Part shown: positions 21,354 to 31,075 of the stretch, piece after piece
Position numbering within the stretch: the first letter of the stretch is position 1
Layout of the letters: the number at the start of each line of letters is the position of its first letter
Assembly: GCA_040285825.1 (NCBI GenBank)
Contig: JAUPSS010000008.1
Span: 744,001 to 808,000, forward strand
Reading direction: 5' to 3'
DNA from: Eukaryota sp. TZLM1-RC
Taxonomy: Eukaryota > Metamonada: BaSk clade
DNA: 64,000 bases
Notes under the pieces: model-generated
What the model saw: only the letters and a program-made list of their open reading frames with translations
What the model was told of the DNA's origin: nothing
The model's database searches: none
Program-made: the position numbers and the translations under genes

Positions 21354-21395
21354 GATGAATTCGAACAAATACATTTTTCTTTTAATAATAATTGA
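20457..21395 (+). CDS. CCHC / REL-endonuclease C-terminal fragment of Y2
   Basis: 312 aa, open throughout. It shows LINE C-terminal motifs: NPVFANFLIDLKDSS, the finger CRCGQLINLNHLFNC, DQLYAMCKSHHIE, then the endonuclease GKRRADLITPASDG with VVDVVTVDVC, and FGNIGISGIKF. The stop codon found in Y1 after EDIEF is changed to a Trp codon here, so the frame runs through the TSD into X3 sequence. No RT domain is present. It is probably not functional alone. Confidence 0.8.
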   Translation: MAKEKNPVFANFLIDLKDSSTSCLISQIPNVYGLLLNDHQWTTAFTMRCFLWPCSVPNDLICRCGQLINLNHLFNCKFNITYRSVVHDAVRDQLYAMCKSHHIEAFVEPLVRRLSSENEDENTFGKRRADLITPASDGVIKVVDVVTVDVCKDSAIDFAKRDETPLCFAEKSKIKKYNEPLSQLGRVEHVKYQLVPFAVSLFGNIGISGIKFLEGFRSLIKEGAGKELNFNFWHNRIVFSILKAIPEMLTKALLQLGIEYENRALKRFDDVDACIEDIEFWFFVLCYVSVQNKSHRIKKDEFEQIHFSFNNN

Positions 21396-21798
21396 TTAAT
21401 GGGGATATTCAAATATAATCTCATTTTTGTTACAAATGCATCATTAGTGGCACACAATTTAAATCTTCGTGGTACAATGGTTACAAAAAGTGAAGAATCT
21501 GATGACTTATTTTCACAAACTGAAAAAAGGAAAAGAATCCCCCCCTTTGTTTTTAAAAATAGCAAAAAAAACGAGAAACTGGAGGCTACCAGAGGCTTTG
21601 CTGTCAATAACTGAATCAACAGATATGACATTGAAAAGTACAAATTATAATTTAAAAGACTACCTAAACAAAACAACAAATTACTTTTAAGTTTTTAAAC
21701 TATCGATCAACTCTCCACAATTATTGTATTAGCAAAACTCCAATAGCACAATTAGGAAAAACCCCCAATCAGTTCCATTAAGTCAATTGCAATTTCAG

Positions 21799-21818
21799 GA
21801 ATAATAATAATAATAATG
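21799..21818. repeat. AAT microsatellite
   Basis: About six ATA/AAT units just upstream of the MED6 gene. Confidence 0.8.
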
Positions 21819-21930
21819 GAATTCAAAGGAATAATTACTATTGCAGTTGTTTTGAAATCTGCATATTGTCCCCAGTGGATAGAATTTAATAATCCATTAC
21901 ATCTAAATTAATCCAAATGTTCACCTCCCA

Positions 21931-22644
21931 ATGGTAGATTCAAAAATAATGTGGAGCATTATAGGAATTCTTCAAAATACGCAAAATGGATTGAAAACAC
22001 AATTTCTCATTCAAAATACTACAACGTCTAACACTACACTTTTCAATTCTAGCAAAGTTTATTATATGTCGTCTATTCAACAGCTGCTTCAACATCAAAA
22101 AGATCAAACCTCTCTCAGCTTCAATGATCCTAGCTTTATGCGCATGTTTGGAGAATTGACCTTCGAAACGGTTCTTGACTATTTTGCGTTGTCCCCTTTC
22201 TATGATCCGAAGTCTGTCAATGAAATAATCAGAGTTCAACAGCAAGATCGATCCCATCTGTCAACTATGCCTGGAATAGCATTTGATGTAAGGGAAGCTC
22301 TGTCTAAACCACCAGATTTCTTCATTATTGTCAAGCTTTACAGACATGAAAATCTTACAAACTACACAGACTTAAGTTTCTACTATATCTATAGAGGTTC
22401 GATTTTTCAAGTTCCTTCGTCAATGGTTGTGTTACAAAGTAGGTTATTCAACATGTCTTATTCTTTGGATTCTTTGTTGGCAAAATTCTCAGAAGCGACA
22501 CAATATTCGTTATCAGAAGGTTATCAACTAAAACTTGCGCAGAAGGAAGAGGAAGCTCAGTTGACAGAGTCAGATGAAAAGGCAGCGAGTGACGTTCACT
22601 ATATGAATTCCACACTCCTTAATTCGGTTTTGTCGAGACTGTAG
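21931..22644 (+). CDS. MED6: Mediator complex subunit 6
   Basis: A 237-aa protein. The MED6 core is clear: TVLDYFALSPFYDPKSVNE (the family signature FxxSPFYDxxxxNE), MPGIAFDV, PPDFFIIVKLYRH, then SFYYIYRGSIFQVPS and SRLFNMSYSLDSLLAKF with SLSEGYQLKL. MED6 sits in the Mediator head module and contacts RNA polymerase II. The tail after about 190 is acidic (EEEAQLTESDEKAAS). No intron is required. The start is the first ATG of the frame. It lies between LINE X3 and an unrecognised gene on the same strand, 246 bp apart. Confidence 0.9.
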   Translation: MVDSKIMWSIIGILQNTQNGLKTQFLIQNTTTSNTTLFNSSKVYYMSSIQQLLQHQKDQTSLSFNDPSFMRMFGELTFETVLDYFALSPFYDPKSVNEIIRVQQQDRSHLSTMPGIAFDVREALSKPPDFFIIVKLYRHENLTNYTDLSFYYIYRGSIFQVPSSMVVLQSRLFNMSYSLDSLLAKFSEATQYSLSEGYQLKLAQKEEEAQLTESDEKAASDVHYMNSTLLNSVLSRL

Positions 22645-22890
22645 GGTGACATGGTTGTTGATTTGATGATTGTTTTTACCAACTTCGCCTTGCTTTCCAT
22701 CAGAAGCACTTTTCCAATTTCGGTGTTTACCAAGCTTCACCTGTAAAGAGTAGCAATGATTGCTTATTCAATTAATATGAATGTTTTATTCCCCTTTTTG
22801 TGTGATTGTGGATGACGAATTCCAACCTCTAGTTATAACTTTTTTTCACATCTTTATATTCTGAAAAGATTTTCAGTTTAATTTCCAACA

Positions 22891-24867
22891 ATGCTTGTCA
22901 AGTGTTTGGTCACTTCTACAATAAAGATATTGTCGTCGTCTACCAATGATCAACCACCAGCCAATACCACTATCACTATACAATATCCTCATGTATCAGA
23001 AGTCTTTGAATGTCCTATTGAATTCAACACCTCGATCACAGACCAGAAGGAGATAAACATTGACCAGTCGACCTCTACTTTACTCTCTTCATCCTATACA
23101 CCGCCTTTCTTAAACTTTACACTTTCTCAAGACAATTCCATAGTTTTTGACAAGCAGATACCATTCGATCTTTTGTCCCTTTATGTCTCTCCCTCTCTCA
23201 CCATAACTTCCACTTCACATTACGGCTCCTACACATTTTATCTTACTGTTATTGCCACTCTTCCCAAACAACTGTCTTTTCCTTTGGATCCCCCGCAGTG
23301 TGTTACGTCTCTCTCCTTTTCGTTTTCAAACCTCCCTCTCCGCCTCAATCCCCATGAAGAACTTATTACGACCATCTCCCTTCCTGCAAACAGCTCTACC
23401 TTCTTTACCATCTCCAACCACTCAGATACTGACTGTCACGTTGCTGGTAGTCTCGCGGGGAGCTTTAGTGTTTGTTATGATGAAGGTTCATTGGCTGAAT
23501 TATTTTCCACGCTACAGACCACTCGGGAATTTCCTATTACTTTCAATAAACACCCAATAAAGTCAAGTGCTGAAAAGGAAAATCAAAAAAAACTGTTAAA
23601 ATCAGAAAGTAATCAATCAAAAAAGACAGGCAGGACTTCACGGTCTAAATCAAGATCAAGCGACAGGATAAAAAACCAAAAGACTAATCAAGACCTAATT
23701 CCCCTTCCATGTCTACTTTTCTGCAAACCAACCTTTCCAAGTAGTTTGCTCTCTTCATTCAATCACAAGTCATCATTCTCCCATTACCTTCCCATCTGCC
23801 TATCTCCTTTGGTTGATGGGATGGCTGTGGATGGAGAGGTGGCCGAGTGTCATTGTTATTTCAAAGGTAGATGTAGTCAAGGGGGTCTTTTAAGGAAGTT
23901 TAATGAAGAATTAATTAATTCAAGGTTTAATCGCTTTTATTTTATATCTGATAAGGAATTGGATATAGTTTCCATTATTGTTGACTTCAATTCGTATGTA
24001 CTCAGTTTAGCCACAGAAAAGTCCAAAACAAAGGGTCAAATTCCTGAGAATTTTGAAGATCTCCCATTAGATTCAATCAGTCTGATTGATAGGTCAAGAT
24101 TGAATACTGCATCACGCGATGTGATTGAATCAATCAAAAATAATGACCTAGTTACCAAATTGGGCCTTGTTTCTGGTTGGAATCTCTCCATTACCCAATC
24201 TTTATCTGTTTTGTTTATGGAGTGTGAGTATAATTCAATGATTGCGTCTTTTTTGAATTCTTATGCTGTTAAATCTAAATCAAATAATGAATTAATCAGT
24301 TTATTCAATTCTAATTTATTGTTTTCATCCAAATTATCACCCTATTCTGTTAATTTTGAACCCTTTGTCTTTGATAATTCAATACAAGGTATTTTGAAAT
24401 CCTACTCCACTCAATTTGCCACTGGATCTAAAGGAATTCGTCAATGTGGAAGGGTCATTGGTACGTTGAATTCCTTACTCAATCTAACGGTTCATAATTC
24501 AGGTAATTTTGAACCTTCTTTGTTGAAAATTAAAGACCTTGACCTTTGGCTAACCTATGACGATTTGCTATGTGCTGAAAAATACACTTCTGATGGTGAT
24601 GTTTCACTACAATCATCAACTAAATCTTCAAAAATCAATAATGTTTGTGTGGAGAATGCATCAGTACCAGCTGAATCTGTCCAATCTTTCAAATCCAAAA
24701 CAATTCAAATGTCAGATTGTCGAAATCCTTTGTTTGAACAAACTATTAATCAAAGGTCCACTTCCAAAAATTTTCTTAAAACAAACAAACTTGCTGTAAA
24801 GACAAGTAACGATAGAACATTGTCATGGAAAAGATATAGAGAAACCTGTAAAACAAATAAAAACTAG
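22891..24867 (+). CDS. Unrecognised 658-aa protein
   Basis: A single open frame, rich in Ser, Thr and Asn. The N-terminal about 210 residues look like beta-strand-rich sequence (TITIQYPHVSEVFECPIEF, LRLNPHEELITTISLPA). A basic Lys/Arg/Ser linker at about 230-265 (KKTGRTSRSKSRSSDRIK) could be a nuclear signal. The rest is mostly helical with many short S/N-rich loops. I see no membrane segment and no catalytic motif. It converges on NOP53 with 53 bp between the two stop codons. Codon usage and freedom from stops support a real gene; function unknown. Confidence 0.7.
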   Translation: MLVKCLVTSTIKILSSSTNDQPPANTTITIQYPHVSEVFECPIEFNTSITDQKEINIDQSTSTLLSSSYTPPFLNFTLSQDNSIVFDKQIPFDLLSLYVSPSLTITSTSHYGSYTFYLTVIATLPKQLSFPLDPPQCVTSLSFSFSNLPLRLNPHEELITTISLPANSSTFFTISNHSDTDCHVAGSLAGSFSVCYDEGSLAELFSTLQTTREFPITFNKHPIKSSAEKENQKKLLKSESNQSKKTGRTSRSKSRSSDRIKNQKTNQDLIPLPCLLFCKPTFPSSLLSSFNHKSSFSHYLPICLSPLVDGMAVDGEVAECHCYFKGRCSQGGLLRKFNEELINSRFNRFYFISDKELDIVSIIVDFNSYVLSLATEKSKTKGQIPENFEDLPLDSISLIDRSRLNTASRDVIESIKNNDLVTKLGLVSGWNLSITQSLSVLFMECEYNSMIASFLNSYAVKSKSNNELISLFNSNLLFSSKLSPYSVNFEPFVFDNSIQGILKSYSTQFATGSKGIRQCGRVIGTLNSLLNLTVHNSGNFEPSLLKIKDLDLWLTYDDLLCAEKYTSDGDVSLQSSTKSSKINNVCVENASVPAESVQSFKSKTIQMSDCRNPLFEQTINQRSTSKNFLKTNKLAVKTSNDRTLSWKRYRETCKTNKN

Positions 24868-24920
24868 TTATATTTAAAGAAAACTATTTTAAAAATACTA
24901 AAAGATATAAAAAACTATAT

Positions 24921-26057
24921 TCAATTCCGTTCTTTTAACACATCTTCATAATTGAGACCTCTTGACCTCAACTTCACCCTGTGTTTCGTTTTTCTAATCT
25001 GTCTATTTCTTGGTTCAATTAACCCTTTTCTTAATATACAATCATAAGAATCCTCCAAAGCTGAACCATCTATTGGTACACTTGATAATGAAGTGGGAAT
25101 CTCAGACTTTGTTAAAACATCAGGAAGGGGTTCTTTGTACTTGACAGGACCTAGCCTTGGAGGTTTAGTGTTGTTTGTAACTGTTTTTGGTCTTGAAAGA
25201 GATTTTTCAAACTTTGCTAATTCAACTTCATTAATATACTGATTGATTAAATGCCCTTCACGACGAATCTTCTTTTCCCTTTCTTCTTTTATTACATCCT
25301 TGTCATTTGATCCATTTGATTTAGATTTTCTCTTCTTTTGATTAGAGTTTTCTTCTACTTGATCAACATCGTCTTGTTGAACTTCATCTTCATTTCTGTT
25401 TTTCCTGCTTCGAATTGAGGTGGAGTAGGAGACTCTAACATCACCTGGATAGTGAGCAACATCAGAGACGTGCATTCCGGCAAGGTCACCTGCTTTTTTT
25501 GGCATTAATGACCGTGCATCTTGAACTTTTTGATCTTCTTCAACTGCCAGACTGGTGGCCTTGTCAAGTAGTTGTTCATGATGTTCCGGATCAGGACGAT
25601 AAGATTGGCCAGGATCAGGAAGTGTCTTGGGGGAAGGCTTTGTGTTGGTAGGTTTAGATGACCAGATATCAGTCGAAACAGCGGTAGTTGGTTGGCTCGA
25701 TTGCTTGATTTTGTTTAGATGGCGCTTAATGATAACTTCTTCAGAGGTACTAAGTGGTTTGGCTTTTTTTGAGTGAATGGGAGGACGTTTGACCGGGAGA
25801 ACAGAAGGATCTCCAGCGAGAACTAAGTCGTGATGAAGTCGTTTACGAGAAGCTTTAATGTCGGCCGAACTACCTGTATCCACCTTAAAGAGTGCCGTAA
25901 CATCACGGTCAATGGATTGTTTACCAAGATCATGAAATGCTTGTTGTTCAGTTCCTGAAGTGTCATTCTTGTGATGTTTCATTTTCCAGCAATGTGTTCT
26001 AATGTAATGATGTATCTGAATTTCTAATAATGTGTCTGGTATTCGCTGGAAATACAT
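24921..26057 (-). CDS. NOP53: NOP53 / PICT1 ribosome-biogenesis factor
   Basis: 378 aa, highly charged. The family landmarks are DPGQSYRPDPEHHEQLL (the conserved GxSYNP-type box), a long Lys/Glu-rich helical middle (NSNQKKRKSKSNGSND), then PPRLGPVKYKEPLPDV, GSALEDSYDCILRKGLIEPR and a basic end RKTKHRVKLRSRG. NOP53 acts in late 60S subunit assembly in the nucleolus and recruits the exosome helicase MTR4 to pre-ribosomes. The length is near the family norm. The first 25 residues are poor in family features, so the true start may be the Met of MKHHKNDTSG. Tail-to-tail with the 658-aa gene. Confidence 0.85.
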   Translation of the reverse strand: MYFQRIPDTLLEIQIHHYIRTHCWKMKHHKNDTSGTEQQAFHDLGKQSIDRDVTALFKVDTGSSADIKASRKRLHHDLVLAGDPSVLPVKRPPIHSKKAKPLSTSEEVIIKRHLNKIKQSSQPTTAVSTDIWSSKPTNTKPSPKTLPDPGQSYRPDPEHHEQLLDKATSLAVEEDQKVQDARSLMPKKAGDLAGMHVSDVAHYPGDVRVSYSTSIRSRKNRNEDEVQQDDVDQVEENSNQKKRKSKSNGSNDKDVIKEEREKKIRREGHLINQYINEVELAKFEKSLSRPKTVTNNTKPPRLGPVKYKEPLPDVLTKSEIPTSLSSVPIDGSALEDSYDCILRKGLIEPRNRQIRKTKHRVKLRSRGLNYEDVLKERN

Positions 26058-26109
26058 TCTTATTTAGTCCTTATCTGAAATGCCAATTTCCAATACTTCA
26101 ACCACATTC

Positions 26110-26600
26110 ACATTTCTAAACTTAACCATCCAGAGATGATCGGCTTAGATCAAAATCCGTTAGATATGAAGACTCTTATTGAGGTCTTCTAAAAGCTAGG
26201 GGTCTTGTGTTCAAAAAGTACTCGCTTACTGCAATCTTCCACTGGTTTCTTGATGCAGAGATATCTGTTGACCAAGCCATTCCACATTCTGGACATGTAA
26301 AATAGGGTCCAGACTTTTTCCTTTCTCCATTCTCTATGAAGTAAAGGTCTTCATGGAAAACTTTGCAACAGTTCACTTTGGCAGTTGTATAGTATTCATC
26401 GCCATCCTTCACGGTTGGAATGGTTCGCCACCTCATCTTCCAAACCAAATAATCACTTCACGCTTTTCAGGTTTGTTTTTCATTTTCTGGACAAAATGGC
26501 TGAATCTCTTTTGGCGATGGATAAAAAAGTCAAAGCGATTACGGTGCCCAGCGTTTCTTCTTCCTTAATGTAGATGGTGGTTTAATAAACTTTGTCTTTC
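26110..26600 (-). pseudogene. Fanzor/TnpB-like C-terminal relic, copy 1
   Basis: On the minus strand the readable parts are REVIIWFG, then (26448-26176) PTVKDGDEYYTTAKVNCC, a zinc-ribbon (FTCPECGMAW), and STDISASRNQWKIAV. The string D-x-x-A-x-x-N after a CxxC ribbon is the RuvC-III motif of TnpB/Fanzor nucleases (RDxNAxxN), preceded as usual by a strand ending FG and a (I/V)DE(Y/F)xT box. A frameshift separates the VIIWFG part from the ribbon. The N-terminus, with the first RuvC Asp, is missing. A second copy lies at 40.4 kb. It could instead be another OrfB-like transposase. Confidence 0.5.
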
Positions 26601-27764
26601 AGTGTTGTCTCTTTGAGGATTCACATTAAGCCACTGTTTTATTTCAGTGGGTTGAGTAACATCTATGAATTCTGCTACCATTGAAATCAGATACTGATAA
26701 CAGCCCTGAACGGAATAACAATTTGGAGTCGGTTGTCTCAACGGAGGAGGATGTCTCAACGGAGGAGGATGTGTCAGTTGTCAATATACACCTCTGGTAT
26801 CGTTTTTTCACTCTCTACGAATCAACTCATCCCAATCTCAACGCAATATGTTGATAATCCATTACCTATAGAGTCTGACGTGATCTCCCTCAACCTGCTG
26901 GGTCGACGTTACTACATTGATCTTGATTATGAATACAGAATGAGATTTCCAATGTCATATCTTCCCTATTTCAGACAACATCTCAAAAAATGAAAATCAA
27001 TGAACAAATGTACATACTAGCGTGGAAAATTTAATAGCATCAGTTGTCCAATCAAATCCCAATCAATCAAATCTGATTATTGTCAGTCAATTATAAAGTT
27101 GCCTTTACCAAATCAATTTCCAAAATTGTTTGCTATCCGGTGTTTTTCAAATGTTTGCAAAACCGTTCCTGAATTAATCACTGAAGGTCATTGAGAGCTC
27201 GTCAGATGTGATTTCAATGGATTTTATCTTTCATTATTGGCAATACTTTATTTTCCATCTTTTGAACCCTCATTTCCTTTACATGGATTTAATGTGCAAT
27301 GATTTGATAAATATTGTACAAATCGTGTTCCCTGTTTGTGACGAATCTTATTATCTCAAAATTAATGAGTTTTCTTTAGAACGAATCAATGGACCAATAA
27401 TACCGACTCAGATGTATTATCACTAAAAATTTACAAAAGCTCCCAAAAAAGGAAAATAAATGAATAACACAAAATGACCCAAATCTAACCACATTTTATC
27501 TATTTGTTTGTACTTCTTCTCAATCTTGAGGTTTGTAATTGATCTGCTACAAGTATGATCTGTTAGACCTTCAGCAGTTTCTACACTTGTAGCAATATAA
27601 GTCGGTTGCGTCTAAGAAACTGTTTCAAGCCAGCTTCTGGTAAATACCGTCTGTTTATAATATCAAAATTGTTCATCAAATTCTAGTGAATGTGACAATG
27701 ATTTTTGGGGCATATCACATCACGTCAACAACAATCATTACCTCAATCAAAACTTTTGGACAAT
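26601..27764. other. Stretch with small unrecognised ORFs
   Basis: Plus-strand ORFs at 26733-26993 (86 aa, GRRYYIDLDYEYRMRF) and 27208-27426 (72 aa) have no known domain. They might be remains of one broken gene. The right end is the 15-bp TSD of the W-family LINE. Confidence 0.3.
26734..26769. repeat. Two tandem copies of an 18-bp unit
   Basis: TGTCTCAACGGAGGAGGA occurs twice in direct tandem and encodes a repeated SQRRRM in the small plus-strand ORF 26733-26993. Confidence 0.8.
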
Positions 27765-28926
27765 TGCATTATACTAATTTTTATTCAACAAACAAATATG
27801 AAATTCACAATTAAAACTCCACATCCTCGAAACCTGCCTCCCCTACATCAAAACAATTAATTGCTAAAGATTCAGAAAATTTCCCCAAAGAAGATAGTGA
27901 ATCAGAAATTAGTTTTACCATTCCCTTAAAAATAGAAAATACAATCCTGTTTTGCCAGTAAACACGATTGAAAATTCTTCCAGTTCTTTCCTTTACAACT
28001 ACAACAAAATCCTCGAGGAAAGCCATAGCAGCCTTACCTAGAGATCCAAGCAAAGAAAAAAACAAATGGACATAAATTATATTGGGCATGAGAATTTTCA
28101 TTAACCGAGGAAATGGGTTTCGCATATTTAGCAATTTTATATTTTTCGCCTGCAAGAAGAGGATTATTTACATCCGAGTTAATGAGATGTTCGTTAGAGG
28201 AATTACAAGGGTCAATAGACATGGCGTCCAAAAATAGTAAAACTACCATTTAAACCAGGAACAACTAGATCACCTCTAGTCAGACCCATAGAAGCTCTGT
28301 TGTAACGCGTACTATCAATATTGGGATCATCAAGAATTAATTTTGATAACAGCGGTTCTAAAAAGGAATCTACTCGATATGATTTGCACATTACATAAAT
28401 TTGGTCCCTGACGTTATTATGCACTTTGCTTCTAAACGTAATGAAATGTTTGCAGTTCAAAAGATGAGTAAACAAAAGAGGTTTACCACATTTACAAGTT
28501 AAATGATTGGGCAAATTGTTTGGCCACAGAAAACAACGAAAACGCATGTTTAGAAGCCATTCATTGTTTTTTTAACAAAAGTCCATAAACAGAGGGAACT
28601 TGAGTTACTAAAGCAGCAGCTGAACTATCACGAATATCCTTTAAAAAATTACCGAAAGCGGGATTTTTAGTTTTGGCCAAGCCAAGTCTTACTTCATAAT
28701 CCAAGCCTTCATATAATTTAACCAGATGGTGCTGAAGCTTTTTCAAGCAAAAACGTAAATTTGGAAGTGATCGGGTGGGAATTTCTTGAACATTTTGAGG
28801 AAAACACTGAATCCAGATATCACTAGGCAAATTTTCTAATTCAAATTGCAGTTGATTCAAGTAAAAATTTGATTCACCATTGATCAGATGAACATCAAAA
28901 GGGAACCTTTGGAAAAATTCAAAAAC
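27765..28926 (-). mobile_element. W-family LINE, 5'-truncated, with 15-bp TSD (W1)
   Basis: The minus-strand frames (28968-28561, 28547-28212, 28249-28034, 28155-27811) give NFYLNQLQFELENLPSDIW, GLAKTKNPAFGNF, the finger CKCGKPLLFTHLLNC, VMCKSYRVDSFLEPLL, the endonuclease RGDLVVPGLNG and a C-terminal KERTGRIFNRVYWQNRI. Perfect 15-bp direct repeats AAACTTTTGGACAAT flank it (27750-27764 and 28927-28941). It lies only 64-78 bp upstream of the MFS start codon. Three frameshifts make it inactive. Confidence 0.9.
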
Positions 28927-29004
28927 AAACTTTTGGACAATGGTCAAAAATATTATCACACTCTCCACAAACTTTTTAATTTTATATCAGCTTTCACAAC
29001 TGCT

Positions 29005-30623
29005 ATGACCATTGAAGAAGAGCCTTACAAGGGTCCTACAGATCCCAGAGTCCGTGGCTTAAACCACAGATATCTTGTTCTCCTCGCAGGTTTCACATTG
29101 CATTTGTGTATAGGACAAGTCTGGTTCATTCGTTACTACTTTTATCTCAGGTTTATGGTTTTTCTGTTTTTACCACTCCTCTTCGTGAAACTCATGGATC
29201 TGACTGGAGCAATGCCGGCTTCATTGCATACGCCTTGGGTCTTGGTGGCTTAGGTTACAGTGCTATGGCTGCAGGATTTATTCAACAAGCCATTGGTCCT
29301 AGAAAAACAGCCCTTCTCAGTGGCGGATTGTTTCTTGTTGGGCATCTCGGGTGTGCTCTCTTCAATCATTTTAACAATCTTTTTCTTTTCTTCGTGTCTT
29401 ATGCAATTGCTGGAATTTCCTTTGGACAAGGTTATGTTGCCCCTGTTCCCGCTATTCTCAAATGGTTCCCTGATATGAAAGGCCTTGCAGGTGGTTTTGC
29501 TGTTTCAGGTTTCGGTTTGGGTCCCATTCTCTCTGGTCTCGTCAACATTCCCCTCATTGAGAACTATGGAATCACTGTTACTTTCATTGTAATGGCCATC
29601 TACGGTAGTGTCCTCATCGTTATTGCAGCAATGTTCCTCAAACATCCCCCTCCTGGTTATTTGCCCCCATCAATGGCCAAGCTTTCTGCTGATGAACAAA
29701 GTAAGCACTCTGATGATGGTCCTGCTGTCAACGCCAAGACAGCCCTGTCCTCTTTCCTTTATTGGAGGGTTTGGCTCACTCAATTCACTGCTTGTTTTGC
29801 TGGAGTTTCTCTCATTTCTACCATTGTACCTATCCTTGAAGAAGTATTTGAACTCACTAGTCACGAAGCTGGGCAGTGGCTTGTGTTAACTTCTATCTTT
29901 AACATGGGGGGACGGTTTGTTTTCCCTGCCCTCAGTGACTATTCCTTTAAAAAGGGTCTCTCCAGGAAGTTTTCTTTTGCCTTTTATCTCGGAACACAAG
30001 CTGTCATTGCTGCTTTAATATCCTGGGTTATGCCTAATCAATGGACCATAACATTTGTTTTACTTGCCTGCTATATCTATGCCGCAATGGGAGGTTCTTT
30101 TGGTACTCTTCCAGCTCTTGTTTCTGATACCTTTGGTCAAAAGTATTCATCCAGCATATTTGGATTTACTCTTTCCGCCTGGGCCACTTCAGGGTTGTTG
30201 GGCCCTATTCTAGTTTCTTTCATGAGGGACAGAGCTGCTGAAAATGTTACTGATGGTGATTATTCTGGCATTTATGTTCCTTTCTTCATTGTTTTGGTTA
30301 TTGTTCTAGCAATTGGCTTTATTAATTCTTTGACTATTCGCAAATTTCCATTTGCAATCGCCCAAACCAAAAATGAAGAAGATGAACCAGAATTAGAGGT
30401 TACTATTTTGCCTACCCACGAAGCAGAAAATGAGGAAGAAACAGAAGTTTTAAATCAATCAGATCAAGATCGTTCAGTAAATGAAGAATTAACTGAAGAA
30501 GTGAAGGATGATGAAGGTGAGCAAGACGAACAATCCACAGAGTCTTTGCCTGAAACACCTAACGATCAAGAAATTGTTAATTCCCAACCAGAAGATTTGT
30601 CTGATGGGTCAGATAGTTCTTGA
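29005..30623 (+). CDS. MFS transporter, OFA (oxalate/formate antiporter-like) type, one 32-nt intron
   Basis: Exons 29005-29118 and 29151-30623 encode 528 aa. Splicing the 32-nt GT-AG intron joins LAGFTLHLCIGQ to VYGFSVFTTPL, which completes TM1 and the following loop as in the OFA family. The TM2-12 segments are readable, with GYSAMAAGFIQQAIGPRKT (the MFS motif-A loop), GQGYVAPVPAILKWFPDMKG (the diagnostic OFA loop between TM4 and TM5) and SFGTLPALVSDTFG. The acidic cytosolic tail after about 445 is rich in E, D and S. The substrate is probably a small monocarboxylate, but it cannot be read from sequence. The promoter region was hit by LINE W1. Confidence 0.87.
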
Positions 30624-31075
30624 ATATTTCCTTATTAGTTTTTATTAAGTTTTATTTAATCTTGGTTTATATTACCGTCTATCTTTTTTATTGCATATAT
30701 CCTAGTTTATTTCATAAACCTTCAATTCGTTCGTAGAAATTGGTTAACATTATATATTTTAAATCAATTTTGTTTTTTGATGTTTCATAACATGGGTCCA
30801 ATGTAGCAGATAGATGAGCAACACTTCCTTGAAAGTAGGATTGACTTCAGTATAAACATGCTTCAGAACTCAAAGAACTTGGACGAGTTCGAGGAACTAT
30901 TGGGGAGTCTTAGATTATGTGTAAGGTGAAGAATGAACAAATGCTGAAATGGAAGTTGCTTAAACAGATTTAAAAATGATTTTGATCCAAGTCACGTATC
31001 TCATACGTGGCAGGGAAACTTGACTCAAAAACAGGAAACTCCGATACAACAGTACATTTTCAACTTTTTTGTACA
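30624..31075. other. Intergenic region between the MFS gene and PFO
   Basis: AT-rich, with no ORF of note and no repeat recognised. It must contain the MFS terminator and the PFO promoter. Confidence 0.4.

Larger units (their letters stand above)
19755..21530 (-). mobile_element. X-family LINE 3' half (X3), interrupted by a Y-family LINE
   Basis: On the minus strand 21530-21365 encodes the stretch ENKSSDSSLFVTIVPRR...KCICSNS. The sequence then resumes at about 20443 with SQLTLRHALNCSKLITYRSS and runs through the endonuclease region to the 3' tail near 19760. The two halves are separated by a plus-strand Y-family insertion flanked by the 11-bp repeat GATGAATTCGA. The X copy itself is 5'-truncated. 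One frame (20518-20135, 127 aa) remains open. Confidence 0.85.
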
